This document shows positions 20,646-32,578 of a DNA stretch of 64,000 nt, piece after piece (the first letter of the stretch is position 1; each line of letters begins with the position of its first letter). The notes under the pieces are model-generated. The model was not told where the DNA came from. It ran no database searches and worked only from the letters and a program-made list of their open reading frames with translations. Origin of the DNA: Sphingopyxis terrae subsp. terrae NBRC 15098. Its GTDB lineage: Bacteria > Pseudomonadota > Alphaproteobacteria > Sphingomonadales > Sphingomonadaceae. Where the stretch lies: positions 3,543,001 through 3,607,000 of the forward strand of contig NZ_CP013342.1 of the NCBI RefSeq assembly GCF_001610975.1. The letters are read 5' to 3'. A program made the translations under genes and the position numbers.

Positions 20646-22163
20646 GTGGCGCTGGAAGGCAGGGCCGCCGCGCTCGAAGCGCTGGCCGCAGGGCGCGGCG
20701 CCGTCGTCTGGCAACGGATGATTGCCGACGTCGAAACCCCGGTTTCGGCGGCGCTCAAACTTATCGAGCCCGGCCGCGGCGACTGGGTGCTCGAATCGGT
20801 TGAAAGCGGCGAGACGCGCGGACGCTACAGCCTGATCGGCCTCGACCCCGACCTGCTTTTCGAAGTCACCGGCGACGCGGCGCGGATAAACCGCGAATGG
20901 CGCCATGACCGCGAGGCCTTTCGCCCGGTCGAGGCGGGGGCGCTGCAAGCGCTACGCGATCTGGTCGCCGAATGTCGCTTCGACGTTCCCGAAGTGCTGC
21001 CGAAGGCGCTCGCAACGCTCGTCGGCTTCTTCGCCTATGAAACGATCGGCCTCGTCGAGCGCATCCCGCGCGCCGCGGGGGCGGGGCTCGACCTGCCCGA
21101 CATGGTGTTCGTGCGCCCGACGACGATCCTCGTCTTCGACCGCTTGGCCGACGAGCTGTTCCTGATCGCGCCGATCTGGCCCGATCCCGACGCGCCGATC
21201 GACCGGATGATCGACGGCGCGCAAGACCGGCTCGACACCATTGCGGCCCGCCTGTCGAGCGCGAACGCGCACAGCGCGAAGGCAGAAACGGCACTGACCC
21301 CCGACATGGTCGCGGCGCAGCCGGCAACGACGCCCGAGCGCTTCGCCGAAATGGTCGCGGCGGCGAAGGAATATATCGCGGCGGGCGACATTTTTCAGGT
21401 GGTGCTGTCGCAGCGTTTCTCGACACCTTTCGACCTGCCTCCCTTCGATCTCTACCGGGCGTTGCGGCGCATCAACCCCTCGCCCTTCCTCTATTTCCTC
21501 GACCTGCCGGGCTTTGCGCTGATCGGTTCATCGCCCGAGATATTGGTGCGCGTGCGCGATGGCGAGATCACCATTCGCCCTATCGCGGGCACGCGACCGC
21601 GCGGCCGGACCAGCGCCGAGGATGCCGAAAATCGCGAAAGCCTGCTCGCCGACCCCAAGGAGCGCGCCGAGCATCTGATGCTGCTCGATCTTGGCCGCAA
21701 CGATGTCGGCCGCGCCGCGGTCGGCGGCAGCGTGACGGTCACCGACAGCTATACCGTCGAATTCTACAGCCATGTGATGCACATCGTGTCGAACGTCATC
21801 GGCCGCATCGCGCCCGACAAGGATGCGATCGACGCGCTGTTCGCGGGCTTTCCGGCGGGAACCGTCAGCGGCGCGCCCAAGGTGCGCGCGTGCCAGATCA
21901 TCGCCGAACTCGAGGCCGAAGCGCGCGGGCCCTATGCCGGCGGCGTCGGCTATTTCGCGCCCGACGGCAATATGGACAGCTGCATCGTGCTGCGTACCGC
22001 GATCGTGCAGGACGGGACGATGTACGCGCAGGCTGGCGCGGGCATCGTCGCCGACAGCGATCCCGCCTATGAACAGCGCGAATGCGAGGCCAAGGCGGGC
22101 GCGCTGTTCGCCGCCGCGCGCGAGGCGGTGAAGCTGGCCGGCACGCCGGGTTACGGACAATAG
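20646..22163 (+). CDS. trpE: Anthranilate synthase component I
   Basis: Converts chorismate plus ammonia to anthranilate in tryptophan synthesis. 505 aa with the N-terminal regulatory domain (WVLESVESGETRGRYSLIG, including an ES-type tryptophan-feedback motif) and the catalytic chorismate-binding domain (SSPEILVRV, PIAGTRPRG, HIVSNVIG, GTVSGAPKVRA). I start at GTG 20646, five bases after the ppiD stop; the first ATG (20718) would cut into conserved N-terminal sequence. No leader peptide or trp attenuator fits in this junction. Confidence 0.96.
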   Translation: MALEGRAAALEALAAGRGAVVWQRMIADVETPVSAALKLIEPGRGDWVLESVESGETRGRYSLIGLDPDLLFEVTGDAARINREWRHDREAFRPVEAGALQALRDLVAECRFDVPEVLPKALATLVGFFAYETIGLVERIPRAAGAGLDLPDMVFVRPTTILVFDRLADELFLIAPIWPDPDAPIDRMIDGAQDRLDTIAARLSSANAHSAKAETALTPDMVAAQPATTPERFAEMVAAAKEYIAAGDIFQVVLSQRFSTPFDLPPFDLYRALRRINPSPFLYFLDLPGFALIGSSPEILVRVRDGEITIRPIAGTRPRGRTSAEDAENRESLLADPKERAEHLMLLDLGRNDVGRAAVGGSVTVTDSYTVEFYSHVMHIVSNVIGRIAPDKDAIDALFAGFPAGTVSGAPKVRACQIIAELEAEARGPYAGGVGYFAPDGNMDSCIVLRTAIVQDGTMYAQAGAGIVADSDPAYEQRECEAKAGALFAAAREAVKLAGTPGYGQ

Positions 22164-22199
22164 CTTGACCGGCGGGTGCGGTGCGTTAGCGTCGCGCTC

Positions 22200-23261
22200 A
22201 TGCTGAAACGCCTCCTCCCGCTCGCCCTGCTGCTCGCCGCTTTTCCCGCTCAGGCCCAGATTGTCGAGGGCGCGACCGACGGCGATGCAATACTGAAGGA
22301 TTTCACCTTCCGTTCGGGCGAAAAACTACCCGAACTCAAGATGCATTATACGACGCTCGGCAAGCCGCAGCGCGACGCGACCGGCGCAATCGTCAATGCG
22401 GTGATGATCCTCCACGGCACCGGCGGCACGGGAAAACAATTCCTCCAGCCCCAATTTGCGGGCGAATTATTCGGTCCCGGCCAACCGCTCGACACCGCAA
22501 AATATTACATCATCCTGCCCGACAATATCGGTCATGGCGGATCGTCGAAGCCGAGCGACGGGATGCGCATGGCTTTTCCCAGATATGACTATGACGACAT
22601 GGTGGCGGCGCAGCACCGGCTGCTCACCGAAAAGCTGGGAATCGGCGAGCTCCAGCTCATCCTCGGCACCTCGATGGGGTGCATGCACGCCTTTGTCTGG
22701 GGCGAAAGCTGGCCGGGCTTTGCAAAACGGCTCGCGCCCTTCGCTTGCCTGCCCGTCGAAATAGCGGGCGAAAACCGGATGTGGCGGACGCTGATCATCG
22801 ATGCGATCAAGGCCGACCCGGAGTGGAACGGAGGCAATTACGCGCAGCAGCCTGCCGCGGGTCTGCGGACCGCCGCCTCGATCGGCCTGATTGCGGGATC
22901 GAACCCATATGCGCTGCAGGCGCAATATCCGACCCGCGCCGCCGCCGAAGCCTATAAGGATGCCGCCTTTGCGCGCAGCTATGGCCGCAACGATGCCAAT
23001 GACGTTATTTATCAGTTCGATGCCTCGCGAACCTATAATCCCTGGGCGGGGATCGAAAAGATCGACGTGCCCCTTTTGTGGGTCAATTCGGCCGACGATT
23101 TCATCAATCCGCCGGGCTATGGCATCGCCGAAAAGGCGGCCGCGCGCATGCCCAGGGCCCGCTATGTCCTGATCCCCGCGTCACCCGAAACCAAGGGGCA
23201 CGGCACGCATAGCTGGGCGAAATTCTGGAAGGATGATCTCGCGAAGCTGATGGCCGAATAA
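22200..23261 (+). CDS. Secreted MetX-like alpha/beta hydrolase
   Basis: 353 aa with a clear signal peptide (about residues 1-20, ending AQA), so it acts outside the cytoplasm. The body resembles homoserine O-acetyltransferase-like hydrolases: an oxyanion region MILHGTGGTG, nucleophile Ser158 in LGTSMGC, an acid in NSADDFINP and a His in GHGTHSW. Because cytosolic MetX has no signal peptide, a methionine-biosynthesis role is unlikely; it is probably an esterase or acyltransferase of unknown substrate. It is inserted between trpE and trpG, an unexpected place. The ATG at 22200 puts the signal peptide first. Confidence 0.85.
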   Translation: MLKRLLPLALLLAAFPAQAQIVEGATDGDAILKDFTFRSGEKLPELKMHYTTLGKPQRDATGAIVNAVMILHGTGGTGKQFLQPQFAGELFGPGQPLDTAKYYIILPDNIGHGGSSKPSDGMRMAFPRYDYDDMVAAQHRLLTEKLGIGELQLILGTSMGCMHAFVWGESWPGFAKRLAPFACLPVEIAGENRMWRTLIIDAIKADPEWNGGNYAQQPAAGLRTAASIGLIAGSNPYALQAQYPTRAAAEAYKDAAFARSYGRNDANDVIYQFDASRTYNPWAGIEKIDVPLLWVNSADDFINPPGYGIAEKAAARMPRARYVLIPASPETKGHGTHSWAKFWKDDLAKLMAE

Positions 23262-23329
23262 AGCCCGCTTTGGAGCCGCCGAAGCTTCTATCCCTTCCCC
23301 CCGCTACGCAAAAGCATTAGGGCCGCGCC

Positions 23330-23920
23330 ATGATCCTGGTCATCGACAATTACGACAGCTTCACCTTCAACCTCGTTCATTATCTGATCGAGCTCGGCGC
23401 CGAGGTGCGCGTGGTGCGCAACGACGATCTGACCGCCGCCGAGGCGCTGGCGACCGGGGCCGAAGCGATGCTGATCTCGCCGGGGCCGTGCACGCCGAAC
23501 GAAGCCGGGATCAGTCTCGACCTCGTTGCCGCCTGCGCCGCCGCGCGGCGACCGCTGCTCGGCGTCTGCCTGGGGCATCAGGCGATCGGCCAGCATTTCG
23601 GCGCGACCGTCCAGCGCGGGCATCTGATGCACGGCAAGACCTCGCCGGTCTGCCACGATGGCACGGGACTGTTCGCCGGCCTGCCCTCGCCCTTCACCGC
23701 GACCCGTTATCACAGCCTCGAGGTCGTCGACATTCCCGACTGCCTCGCGATCAATGCGACGAGCGACGATGGGGCGGTGATGGGGTTCCGGCACGTCGAC
23801 CTGCCGATCCACAGCGTGCAATTTCACCCCGAAAGCATCGCGACCGAGCATGGTCATGCGATGCTCGCCAACTTTCTCACGATCGCCGGGCTGCCGGTTC
23901 GCGCCCGCCAGGCGGCATGA
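23330..23920 (+). CDS. trpG: Anthranilate synthase component II (glutamine amidotransferase)
   Basis: Supplies ammonia to TrpE. 196 aa class I amidotransferase with [13 protein letters not shown], nucleophile Cys80 in LLGVCLGHQ, the MHGKTS loop and the His/Glu of QFHPESI. Its stop overlaps the trpD start (ATGA). A related PabA role (folate) cannot be excluded but the trpD-trpC context favours TrpG. Confidence 0.96.
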   Translation: MILVIDNYDSFTFNLVHYLIELGAEVRVVRNDDLTAAEALATGAEAMLISPGPCTPNEAGISLDLVAACAAARRPLLGVCLGHQAIGQHFGATVQRGHLMHGKTSPVCHDGTGLFAGLPSPFTATRYHSLEVVDIPDCLAINATSDDGAVMGFRHVDLPIHSVQFHPESIATEHGHAMLANFLTIAGLPVRARQAA

Positions 23921-24915
23921 GCCGCTTCGGTCCCTTTCCCGACCCGACGGGACAGCTCGCGCCCGATGAGGCGGCGCGCGCGTTTGCGACGATGCTCGAT
24001 GGCGGCGGCAGCGACGAGGAGGTCGCGGCCTTTCTGGTTGCGCTGTCCGAGCGCGGCGAGACGACGGTCGAAATCGTGGCCGCCGCGCAGGCGATGCGCG
24101 ACCGGCTGATCCCGATCGCCGCGCCCGAGGGCGCCATCGACGTCTGCGGCACCGGCGGCGACGGCCACCACACGCTCAACGTCTCCACCGCCGTATCGCT
24201 GGTCGTTGCAGCATGCGAAGTACCCGTTGCAAAGCACGGAAATCGCGCGGCTTCGTCAAAGGCAGGTGCCGCCGACACGCTCGAGGCGCTCGGCCTCGAC
24301 ATGGCGCGCGCGGGCCGGATGGCCGAGGCCCAGCTCGCCGACCTTGGCATCTGCTTTCTGTTCGCGGCGAACCACCATCCCGCGATGGCGCGCATCCAGC
24401 CGATCCGCAAAGCGATCGGCCGCCGCACCATCTTCAACCTGATGGGGCCGCTCGCCAATCCGGCGCGCGTCACGCGCCAGCTCGTCGGCATCGCGCGTCC
24501 CGCCTATGTCCCTGTCTATGCCGGCGCGCTGCACCAGCTTGGCACCGATCATTCGCGGGTCGTCTCGGGCGACGAGGGGCTCGACGAACTGTCGCTCGCG
24601 GGCGGCAACGAGGTGGCGGTGGTCACACGCGCCGGGGTGCAGATGCAGCGCAGCAGCGCCGCCGACGCCGGACTGCCGACGCATCCGATTGCGGCGATCC
24701 GTGGCGGTGACGCAAGCTATAATGCCAAGGCGCTGCGCGCGCTGCTCCAGGGGGAACCCGGCGCCTATCGCGATGCCGTTCTCTACAATGCCGCCGAAGC
24801 GCTCATGGTCGCGGGCGCGGTCAACACGCTGGCGGACGGGGTCGAGGAGGCCGCCGAAGCCATCGAAAAGGGGCTCGCCAACGCGCTGCTCAACTGCTGG
24901 ATCGCGTATAAATGA
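23917..24915 (+). CDS. trpD: Anthranilate phosphoribosyltransferase
   Basis: Transfers phosphoribose from PRPP to anthranilate. 332 aa with the PRPP-binding VCGTGGDG, the [12 protein letters not shown] stretch and the [11 protein letters not shown] segment. The start overlaps the trpG stop by four bases; the stop overlaps trpC. Confidence 0.97.
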   Translation: MSRFGPFPDPTGQLAPDEAARAFATMLDGGGSDEEVAAFLVALSERGETTVEIVAAAQAMRDRLIPIAAPEGAIDVCGTGGDGHHTLNVSTAVSLVVAACEVPVAKHGNRAASSKAGAADTLEALGLDMARAGRMAEAQLADLGICFLFAANHHPAMARIQPIRKAIGRRTIFNLMGPLANPARVTRQLVGIARPAYVPVYAGALHQLGTDHSRVVSGDEGLDELSLAGGNEVAVVTRAGVQMQRSSAADAGLPTHPIAAIRGGDASYNAKALRALLQGEPGAYRDAVLYNAAEALMVAGAVNTLADGVEEAAEAIEKGLANALLNCWIAYK

Positions 24916-25697
24916 ACAAGCTCACCCAGATCCTCGAAACCAAGGCCGGCGAAGTCGCCGCGCGCCGTGCGCAGCGCACGCTCGCCGATCTCGATGCCGT
25001 CGATGCCGGGCCTGTGCGCGGCTTTGCCGCCGCGCTGCGCCGCAAGATCGACGCGGGCGGCTACGGCCTGATTGCCGAAGTCAAGAAAGCCTCGCCGTCC
25101 AAAGGGCTGATCCGCGAAGATTTTTCTCCCGCCGACCATGCCCGCGCCTATGCCGCCGGCGGCGCGGGGTGCCTGTCGGTGCTGACCGACGCCCCCTATT
25201 TTCAGGGGCATGAGGATTATCTGATCGCCGCGCGCGCGGCCTGCCCGCTACCCGTGCTGCGCAAGGATTTCATGATCGATCCGTGGCAGGTCGCCGAAGC
25301 GCGCGCGATCGGCGCCGATGCAATCCTGATCATCGTCGCGGCGCTGGATGACGGCGCGATGCGCGAGATCGAGGCGGCGGCGGTCGAACGCGGCATGGAC
25401 GTGCTCGTTGAAGTGCATGACGAGGCCGAACTCGACCGCGCGTTGACGCAGCTCAGGTCGCGGCTCATCGGCGTCAACAATCGCGACTTGCGCAGCTTCG
25501 AAACCGATCTTGGCGTCTCCGAACGGCTGGCGAAACTTGTTCCCGCCGAAACCCTGCTCGTCGGCGAAAGCGGCATCGCGAGCCACGCCGATTGCGCACG
25601 GCTTGCGCAGAGCGGCGTTCGCGCCTTTCTGGTCGGGGAAAGCCTGATGCGCCACGCCGATGTCGAAGCGGCGACGAGGGCGCTGCTGCTCGGCTAA
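24912..25697 (+). CDS. trpC: Indole-3-glycerol-phosphate synthase
   Basis: Closes the indole ring in tryptophan synthesis. 261 aa TIM barrel with [21 protein letters not shown], the GVNNRDL strand and GESGI. It is monofunctional (no TrpF domain). The ATG overlaps the trpD stop. Its 3' end overlaps the convergent kinase gene by four bases. Confidence 0.97.
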   Translation: MNKLTQILETKAGEVAARRAQRTLADLDAVDAGPVRGFAAALRRKIDAGGYGLIAEVKKASPSKGLIREDFSPADHARAYAAGGAGCLSVLTDAPYFQGHEDYLIAARAACPLPVLRKDFMIDPWQVAEARAIGADAILIIVAALDDGAMREIEAAAVERGMDVLVEVHDEAELDRALTQLRSRLIGVNNRDLRSFETDLGVSERLAKLVPAETLLVGESGIASHADCARLAQSGVRAFLVGESLMRHADVEAATRALLLG

Positions 25698-27070
25698 GCT
25701 TCGCGCGCGGGCAGGCTCAAGGTGAAGCGGGCGCCCTGGCCGGGGGCGCTGTCGACGGTGAGGTCGCCGCCCATCGCGCGCGCCAGGCGGCGCGCAATAT
25801 AGAGGCCAAGCCCCGATCCGCCGCTGTCGGTGCGGCCAAGCCGTTCGAATTTTTCGAACACCACCGCCTGCTGGTCGGTGGCAATCCCCTGCCCCTGATC
25901 GGCGACCGTCACCATGGCGCGGTCGCCTTCGCGGTCGACGCGAATCCAGATTTGCGACTGTTCGGGGGAATAGCGGATCGCATTGCCGAGCAGATTGAGC
26001 AGCACCTGAAGCACGCGGCGGAACTCGCCATAGGCGGGCATCCGGTCGTCGGTACGCGGCGCGTCGATACGGATACCCTTTTCCTCGGCTTTCATGCCGA
26101 GCAGGCCGACTGCGCGGCGCGCCAGATCGCCCAGGTCGATTTCATCGCGCGCCGCCTTGAACCCCGGGCGTTCGATATTCTGCAAGTCGGCAAGATCGTC
26201 GACGAGACCGAGCAAATGCCGGCCCGCATGCGCGATATCGCCGGCATAACGGGCATAGTCGGCGCGGATCGGGCCGTCGAACTGGCCATGGATCGTCTCC
26301 GCAGTCGCGATGATGCGGCTGAGCGGACCGCGCAGCGCGCCGTCGATCCGCCGCCCGAATTGCGGATCCGACAGCGGCAGCGAGCCGAAGGCGGGATCGA
26401 TGGTGCCGGACGTCGGCGCAGCGCCCGCCGTTTCGGTATCGCGTGTCGCCATGCCGCGAAAACCGGTAAAGCCCCCCGCTGCGTCGAAGAGCGCCTCGCC
26501 CGCCACGGTCATCGTCAGCGGCGCGCCGCCGATCTCTACGCGAACGCGCTGGCCTTCGAAGCTTGCCTGCCGCGCGAGCGCGCGCAGCACCGCAAAGCGC
26601 CCGTCGGCATCGGGTTGAAGCTCGAACAATTCGGACAGCGACCGCCCCTCCCAACCGGCGGGGATCGACGGAGCCTCCGCCCCGGCGCGCAGCGCCACGA
26701 CGCGCAGATGCTGGTCGCATTCCCACGCCCATCCGTGCGGAACAATTCCCACGTCGGCGACCGGCGGCGTCTGCGGCATCACGACCGGGCGTGTGCGCCA
26801 GTCGCTGATCTCGATCGCCGCGCCATCGGCATCGGGGGCAATGCGCACCAGCGCATGAATGTCGCTATGATCGTCGGCGGCATAGAGCGGCCGGCTGATG
26901 TCGCGCTGGAGCCGCTGCGCCAGCGCGACGAGCCGCGCGAGCTGCGGCAGCGCCAGCGGACGGCCAAGCCCCGCCCCGGCGCGCTGTTGCAGCCGCAGCA
27001 GCGACGGATCGGCGCTGACGAGCGCCCCGCTGGCGTCGACGCGGCCGCGAATGATGCGTTCGCCGCTCAT
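25694..27070 (-). CDS. Histidine-kinase-like protein lacking the H-box histidine
   Basis: 458 aa, no clear membrane segment, so probably cytosolic. A PAS-like region (about 105-215) precedes a DHp-like helix pair and an HATPase domain with intact N-box (Asn363 in [10 protein letters not shown]), G1 (DQGQGI, 391-396) and G2 (GGSGLGL, 417-423). In the H-box position, where SHELRTPL is expected, the sequence is DGALRGPL: the phospho-accepting His is Gly244, confirmed in the bases. It should therefore bind ATP but not autophosphorylate in the usual way, comparable in principle to DivL, which has Tyr there. Its start overlaps the upstream hypothetical gene (ATGA); no response regulator is adjacent. 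Confidence 0.85.
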   Translation of the reverse strand: MSGERIIRGRVDASGALVSADPSLLRLQQRAGAGLGRPLALPQLARLVALAQRLQRDISRPLYAADDHSDIHALVRIAPDADGAAIEISDWRTRPVVMPQTPPVADVGIVPHGWAWECDQHLRVVALRAGAEAPSIPAGWEGRSLSELFELQPDADGRFAVLRALARQASFEGQRVRVEIGGAPLTMTVAGEALFDAAGGFTGFRGMATRDTETAGAAPTSGTIDPAFGSLPLSDPQFGRRIDGALRGPLSRIIATAETIHGQFDGPIRADYARYAGDIAHAGRHLLGLVDDLADLQNIERPGFKAARDEIDLGDLARRAVGLLGMKAEEKGIRIDAPRTDDRMPAYGEFRRVLQVLLNLLGNAIRYSPEQSQIWIRVDREGDRAMVTVADQGQGIATDQQAVVFEKFERLGRTDSGGSGLGLYIARRLARAMGGDLTVDSAPGQGARFTLSLPAREA

Positions 27071-27981
27071 ACCGCGGTCCCTGAACCGGCATCATCGCCG
27101 GCCAGCGCCCGCGCCGGCAGCATCGCGAGCGACGCCTCGAGCGGCGCCAGCGCAGCCGAATCGAGACGCAACGGTGCAAGAAGGACCGGCAGTGCGGCCG
27201 CTTCGGCAGTGATCAGCGCCAGTGCCATGTCGACATAGCGCCGTTTGCCCGCCGCCGCGGCCAGCGCAACAAGCGTCGGCCAGTCGTTTCGCGCGATGGC
27301 TCCCGCCGCCACTGCGGACAAATCTCCATTCGCGATCAGTAGGGCGTGATAAGCCTTTGCTTCGGCGTCGATTCCGGTGGCGCTCTGCTGTGCCTCGCCG
27401 GTCGTCCTTACCGCGTCGCCGAGCGCCGCCGCGCGATCGCCGTCGCCTTCGTCCCGCGCCAGCCACCACGCCGCAATATCGAGCAGCAGCGCGCGGAGCA
27501 GGTCGGGATCGAGATCGGCGACCGCGATCGCCGGGTTTCCGAGCGCGTCAAAGCGGCGCCCGTCCGCAATCCGCAGCGCAAGAAAGGCCCGATCGGTATC
27601 GCTGAGCTCGCTTTCGTCCGCAGCCGGCGCAGCCTCAGCGGTTTCGGCTGCGCCCGGCGACACCGTCGGCGCGCGCTGCGCCGATTGCTGCCGCCAGCGA
27701 TGTTCTTCGGCGCGCGCGAAACAGGCCGGGGCCAGTCGCTCGGCCGAGGGAATTCCGCCCGCAAGCCAGTCGTCCCACAGCGCCGCGCCATCGATCCCGA
27801 CATCCAGTTCAGCCGCCAGCGTCGTGACGAGCCGCCGGGCAATTCCCAGCGACAGCGCGCGCTGTTCCTCGGTCAGATGCCCCGCGGTCGGCGCCGCCAG
27901 ATAGGCTGCCAGTTCGCGCAGCCGCGTCGACAGCGTCGGCGACGGCAGATCGAGACCGGTCGAGGGGAAGGATTCAGCCAT
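27067..27981 (-). CDS. Conserved hypothetical protein coupled to the pseudo-kinase
   Basis: 304 aa, soluble, Ala/Leu-rich and probably helical throughout, with a low-complexity Pro/Ala/Glu linker near 105-125. No signal peptide, membrane segment or catalytic motif is visible. I do not recognise the family; helical-repeat proteins such as DUF2336 are a loose resemblance only. The four-base overlap with the kinase-like gene argues for a functional pair. It starts 58 bases after the stop of the membrane-protein gene upstream. Confidence 0.75.
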   Translation of the reverse strand: MAESFPSTGLDLPSPTLSTRLRELAAYLAAPTAGHLTEEQRALSLGIARRLVTTLAAELDVGIDGAALWDDWLAGGIPSAERLAPACFARAEEHRWRQQSAQRAPTVSPGAAETAEAAPAADESELSDTDRAFLALRIADGRRFDALGNPAIAVADLDPDLLRALLLDIAAWWLARDEGDGDRAAALGDAVRTTGEAQQSATGIDAEAKAYHALLIANGDLSAVAAGAIARNDWPTLVALAAAAGKRRYVDMALALITAEAAALPVLLAPLRLDSAALAPLEASLAMLPARALAGDDAGSGTAV

Positions 27982-28039
27982 GCACGCTCGCGGATAGCAG
28001 CATGTCGTTAATAGGCATTAAACCTTGAAGGCCTTTGTT

Positions 28040-29254
28040 CTACTTGGCCTCCGGTCGCCGCGCGAGGCGCATCCAGAGCAAAATCTGGAACAGCGCCAAC
28101 AGCGGCAAGATCGCGAACATCAGCGGCGCCGCGCCGAAAACCAGCGCGGGGGCGAGCATGATCCATGCCTGATCGGCGTCGGGAAGCAGCCAGTGAAAGC
28201 GCCGCTTTTCGCCCGCATCCTCATAGAGCAGGCGCGCGAGCAGGATCGTCGCGGCAAGGCATGGTGCAAGCGCCGCTTCCGAAAAGCGCGGCATCGCGTG
28301 CCCCGCCCCGCCGAGCGAGAGCAGCCAGGGAAAGGCCGCCAGCAACAGCCACGCAAAACTGCGGATGGTCGCGCGTACCCGGTCGTGCGCCGCGCTCTGG
28401 GCGCGAAAGGAGGCAAGAAAGCGCATCGCGGCGAGGCAGAGGCCGCCGAACACCGCGACGAGCGCCCCCGCCGCCGCCAGCCCGCTCGCGGCGAGCAGCG
28501 CAACGCCGATCCAGAGCAGAGCGGTCGCATAGGGCAGATAGCGCGCGGTTTTCGGCGATCGCACGAGCAGCGGCCCCGCAAGCCGTATCAACGGCATCAT
28601 GATCGCCGAGCGGCCGAGCCCCATGCCGCCATAATCGACCTGTTGCAGGCTCGATTGCTCGATCAGCGCTGCCGTCGGCCGGTCGGTGACGATCGCGATG
28701 TCGCCCTGTTCGAACAGCGCGGGTTCGCAATAGAGGCGGCGCGCGCCGGTCTGCACCGCCATGCGCAGCAGCGTCAGCATTACGTCCCACTCGCCGGGCA
28801 TCTCGGCGAGATCGCGCACCATCGCATCCGAAATACAGGCAAGCCCGCCCCAGCGCCGGGTCGCGTCGATGCGTTCGAACCCCTGCGTCAGCAGCGTATC
28901 GGCGGTGACGAGGATCGCCGGCGAACCGGGCTTGGCGATCGCGGCATAATGGGCGCTGCCCGCGCGCAAACCGTCGGCGACGAGGATGATGCGATCGTCG
29001 CCCTCGACCAGCGCCATCAGGTCGCTCGCCTCGCGCACCGGCGTCACCTTCATCCCGCGGCGGCGGATCCGGTCGCACGTTGCCAGCAGGTCGGCCGGCA
29101 CCGCCGCGACGGCCACGGCGATATGCGTGACCCCGACGTCGGCAAGCCGCACCGCCTGCCGCTCGATCAGTGTCTCGCCCGCAATCGCGACGAGCGCGCG
29201 CAGGCCGCCGTCGGGCAGCATTTCGCTGGCGCCGACCAGCGCGATCAAGGCCAT
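28040..29254 (-). CDS. Nucleotidyltransferase-like domain fused to a polytopic membrane domain
   Basis: 404 aa from the chosen ATG. Residues 1 to about 195 resemble a GT-A/MobA-type nucleotidyltransferase fold (ALIALVGA strand, GETLIERQAVRLADVGVTHIAV, later WGGLACISDAM), but the glycine-rich nucleotide signature (LAGGxGxRM type) is missing. About six hydrophobic segments follow, without the CDP-alcohol phosphotransferase motif. Function is unknown; a role in envelope lipid or sugar metabolism is only a guess. The ATG at 29254 has a G-rich Shine-Dalgarno just upstream; a TTG at 29320 would add 22 residues. It leads a three-gene minus-strand set with the pseudo-kinase. Confidence 0.75.
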   Translation of the reverse strand: MALIALVGASEMLPDGGLRALVAIAGETLIERQAVRLADVGVTHIAVAVAAVPADLLATCDRIRRRGMKVTPVREASDLMALVEGDDRIILVADGLRAGSAHYAAIAKPGSPAILVTADTLLTQGFERIDATRRWGGLACISDAMVRDLAEMPGEWDVMLTLLRMAVQTGARRLYCEPALFEQGDIAIVTDRPTAALIEQSSLQQVDYGGMGLGRSAIMMPLIRLAGPLLVRSPKTARYLPYATALLWIGVALLAASGLAAAGALVAVFGGLCLAAMRFLASFRAQSAAHDRVRATIRSFAWLLLAAFPWLLSLGGAGHAMPRFSEAALAPCLAATILLARLLYEDAGEKRRFHWLLPDADQAWIMLAPALVFGAAPLMFAILPLLALFQILLWMRLARRPEAK

Positions 29255-29486
29255 CGGCGCCCCCCATTTGCAGCACAGCTCATCGCCGCCGACCTTTAGG
29301 CGCGAAGGATCGATTGGCAAGCGATCATCTGCGCAAGCACCGCCATGACGTCATCCTTCCCGCCCCGCGCAAAAACGTTGCCGAGCCACGAAAAAATCAC
29401 GCTGAAAGGCACCGAATCGCTGGCAAAGACACCGGTCATGGGCTAGGCCCGAAGCATCTCCCGATAGCGCAACAGAAGGCCGGGCT
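29255..29486. promoter_or_regulatory. Divergent intergenic region before gyrA
   Basis: 232 bases separate the minus-strand membrane-protein gene from gyrA and must carry promoters for both. No hairpin or repeat stands out, and I could not choose promoter boxes with confidence. Confidence 0.4.
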
Positions 29487-32248
<2,762 letters not shown>

Positions 32249-32252
<4 letters not shown>

Positions 32253-32557
32253 CCGCCGGCACCGCCTTCAAGGTGCTGACCGCCGACCAGTGGATGGATT
32301 TCGAGCGCGAAGGCCTGTTCCACGGCGCCCCCGTGGACCATGCCGACGGCTATATCCACATGTCGACCGCCGAGCAGCTTGCCGAAACGCTCGCCAAACA
32401 TTTTGCCGGGCAGCAGGGGCTGGTGATCGCCGAGGTCGACCTCGCGCAGCTCGGCAAGGCGGTGCGCTGGGAAGAGTCGCGCGGCGGCCAGCTTTTCCCA
32501 CACCTGTACGGCACGTTGCCGATGACGGCGGTCATCCGGGTCGAGAGCCGCGACTGA
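32249..32557 (+). CDS. DUF952 family protein
   Basis: 102 aa small cytosolic protein of the DUF952 family, recognisable by FKVLTADQWMDFEREG, HGAPVDHADGYIHMSTAEQL and the HLYGTLP stretch. Function is unknown. It is translationally coupled to gyrA (ATGA overlap) and convergent with the SDR gene 21 bases away. Confidence 0.88.
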
Positions 32558-32578
32558 CGGCAGCGCTCGCGGCGAGCC

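Noticed and set aside
20641-20700. trp attenuator before trpE
   Set aside because: Only 5 bases separate ppiD and trpE, with no Trp-rich leader or terminator.
22200-23261. Calling the hydrolase MetX (homoserine O-acetyltransferase)
   Set aside because: It has a signal peptide and only the general hydrolase motifs; the biosynthetic enzyme is cytosolic.
25592-27238. 548-codon plus-strand frame opposite the pseudo-kinase
   Set aside because: Shadow frame; the minus-strand protein has clear HATPase motifs.
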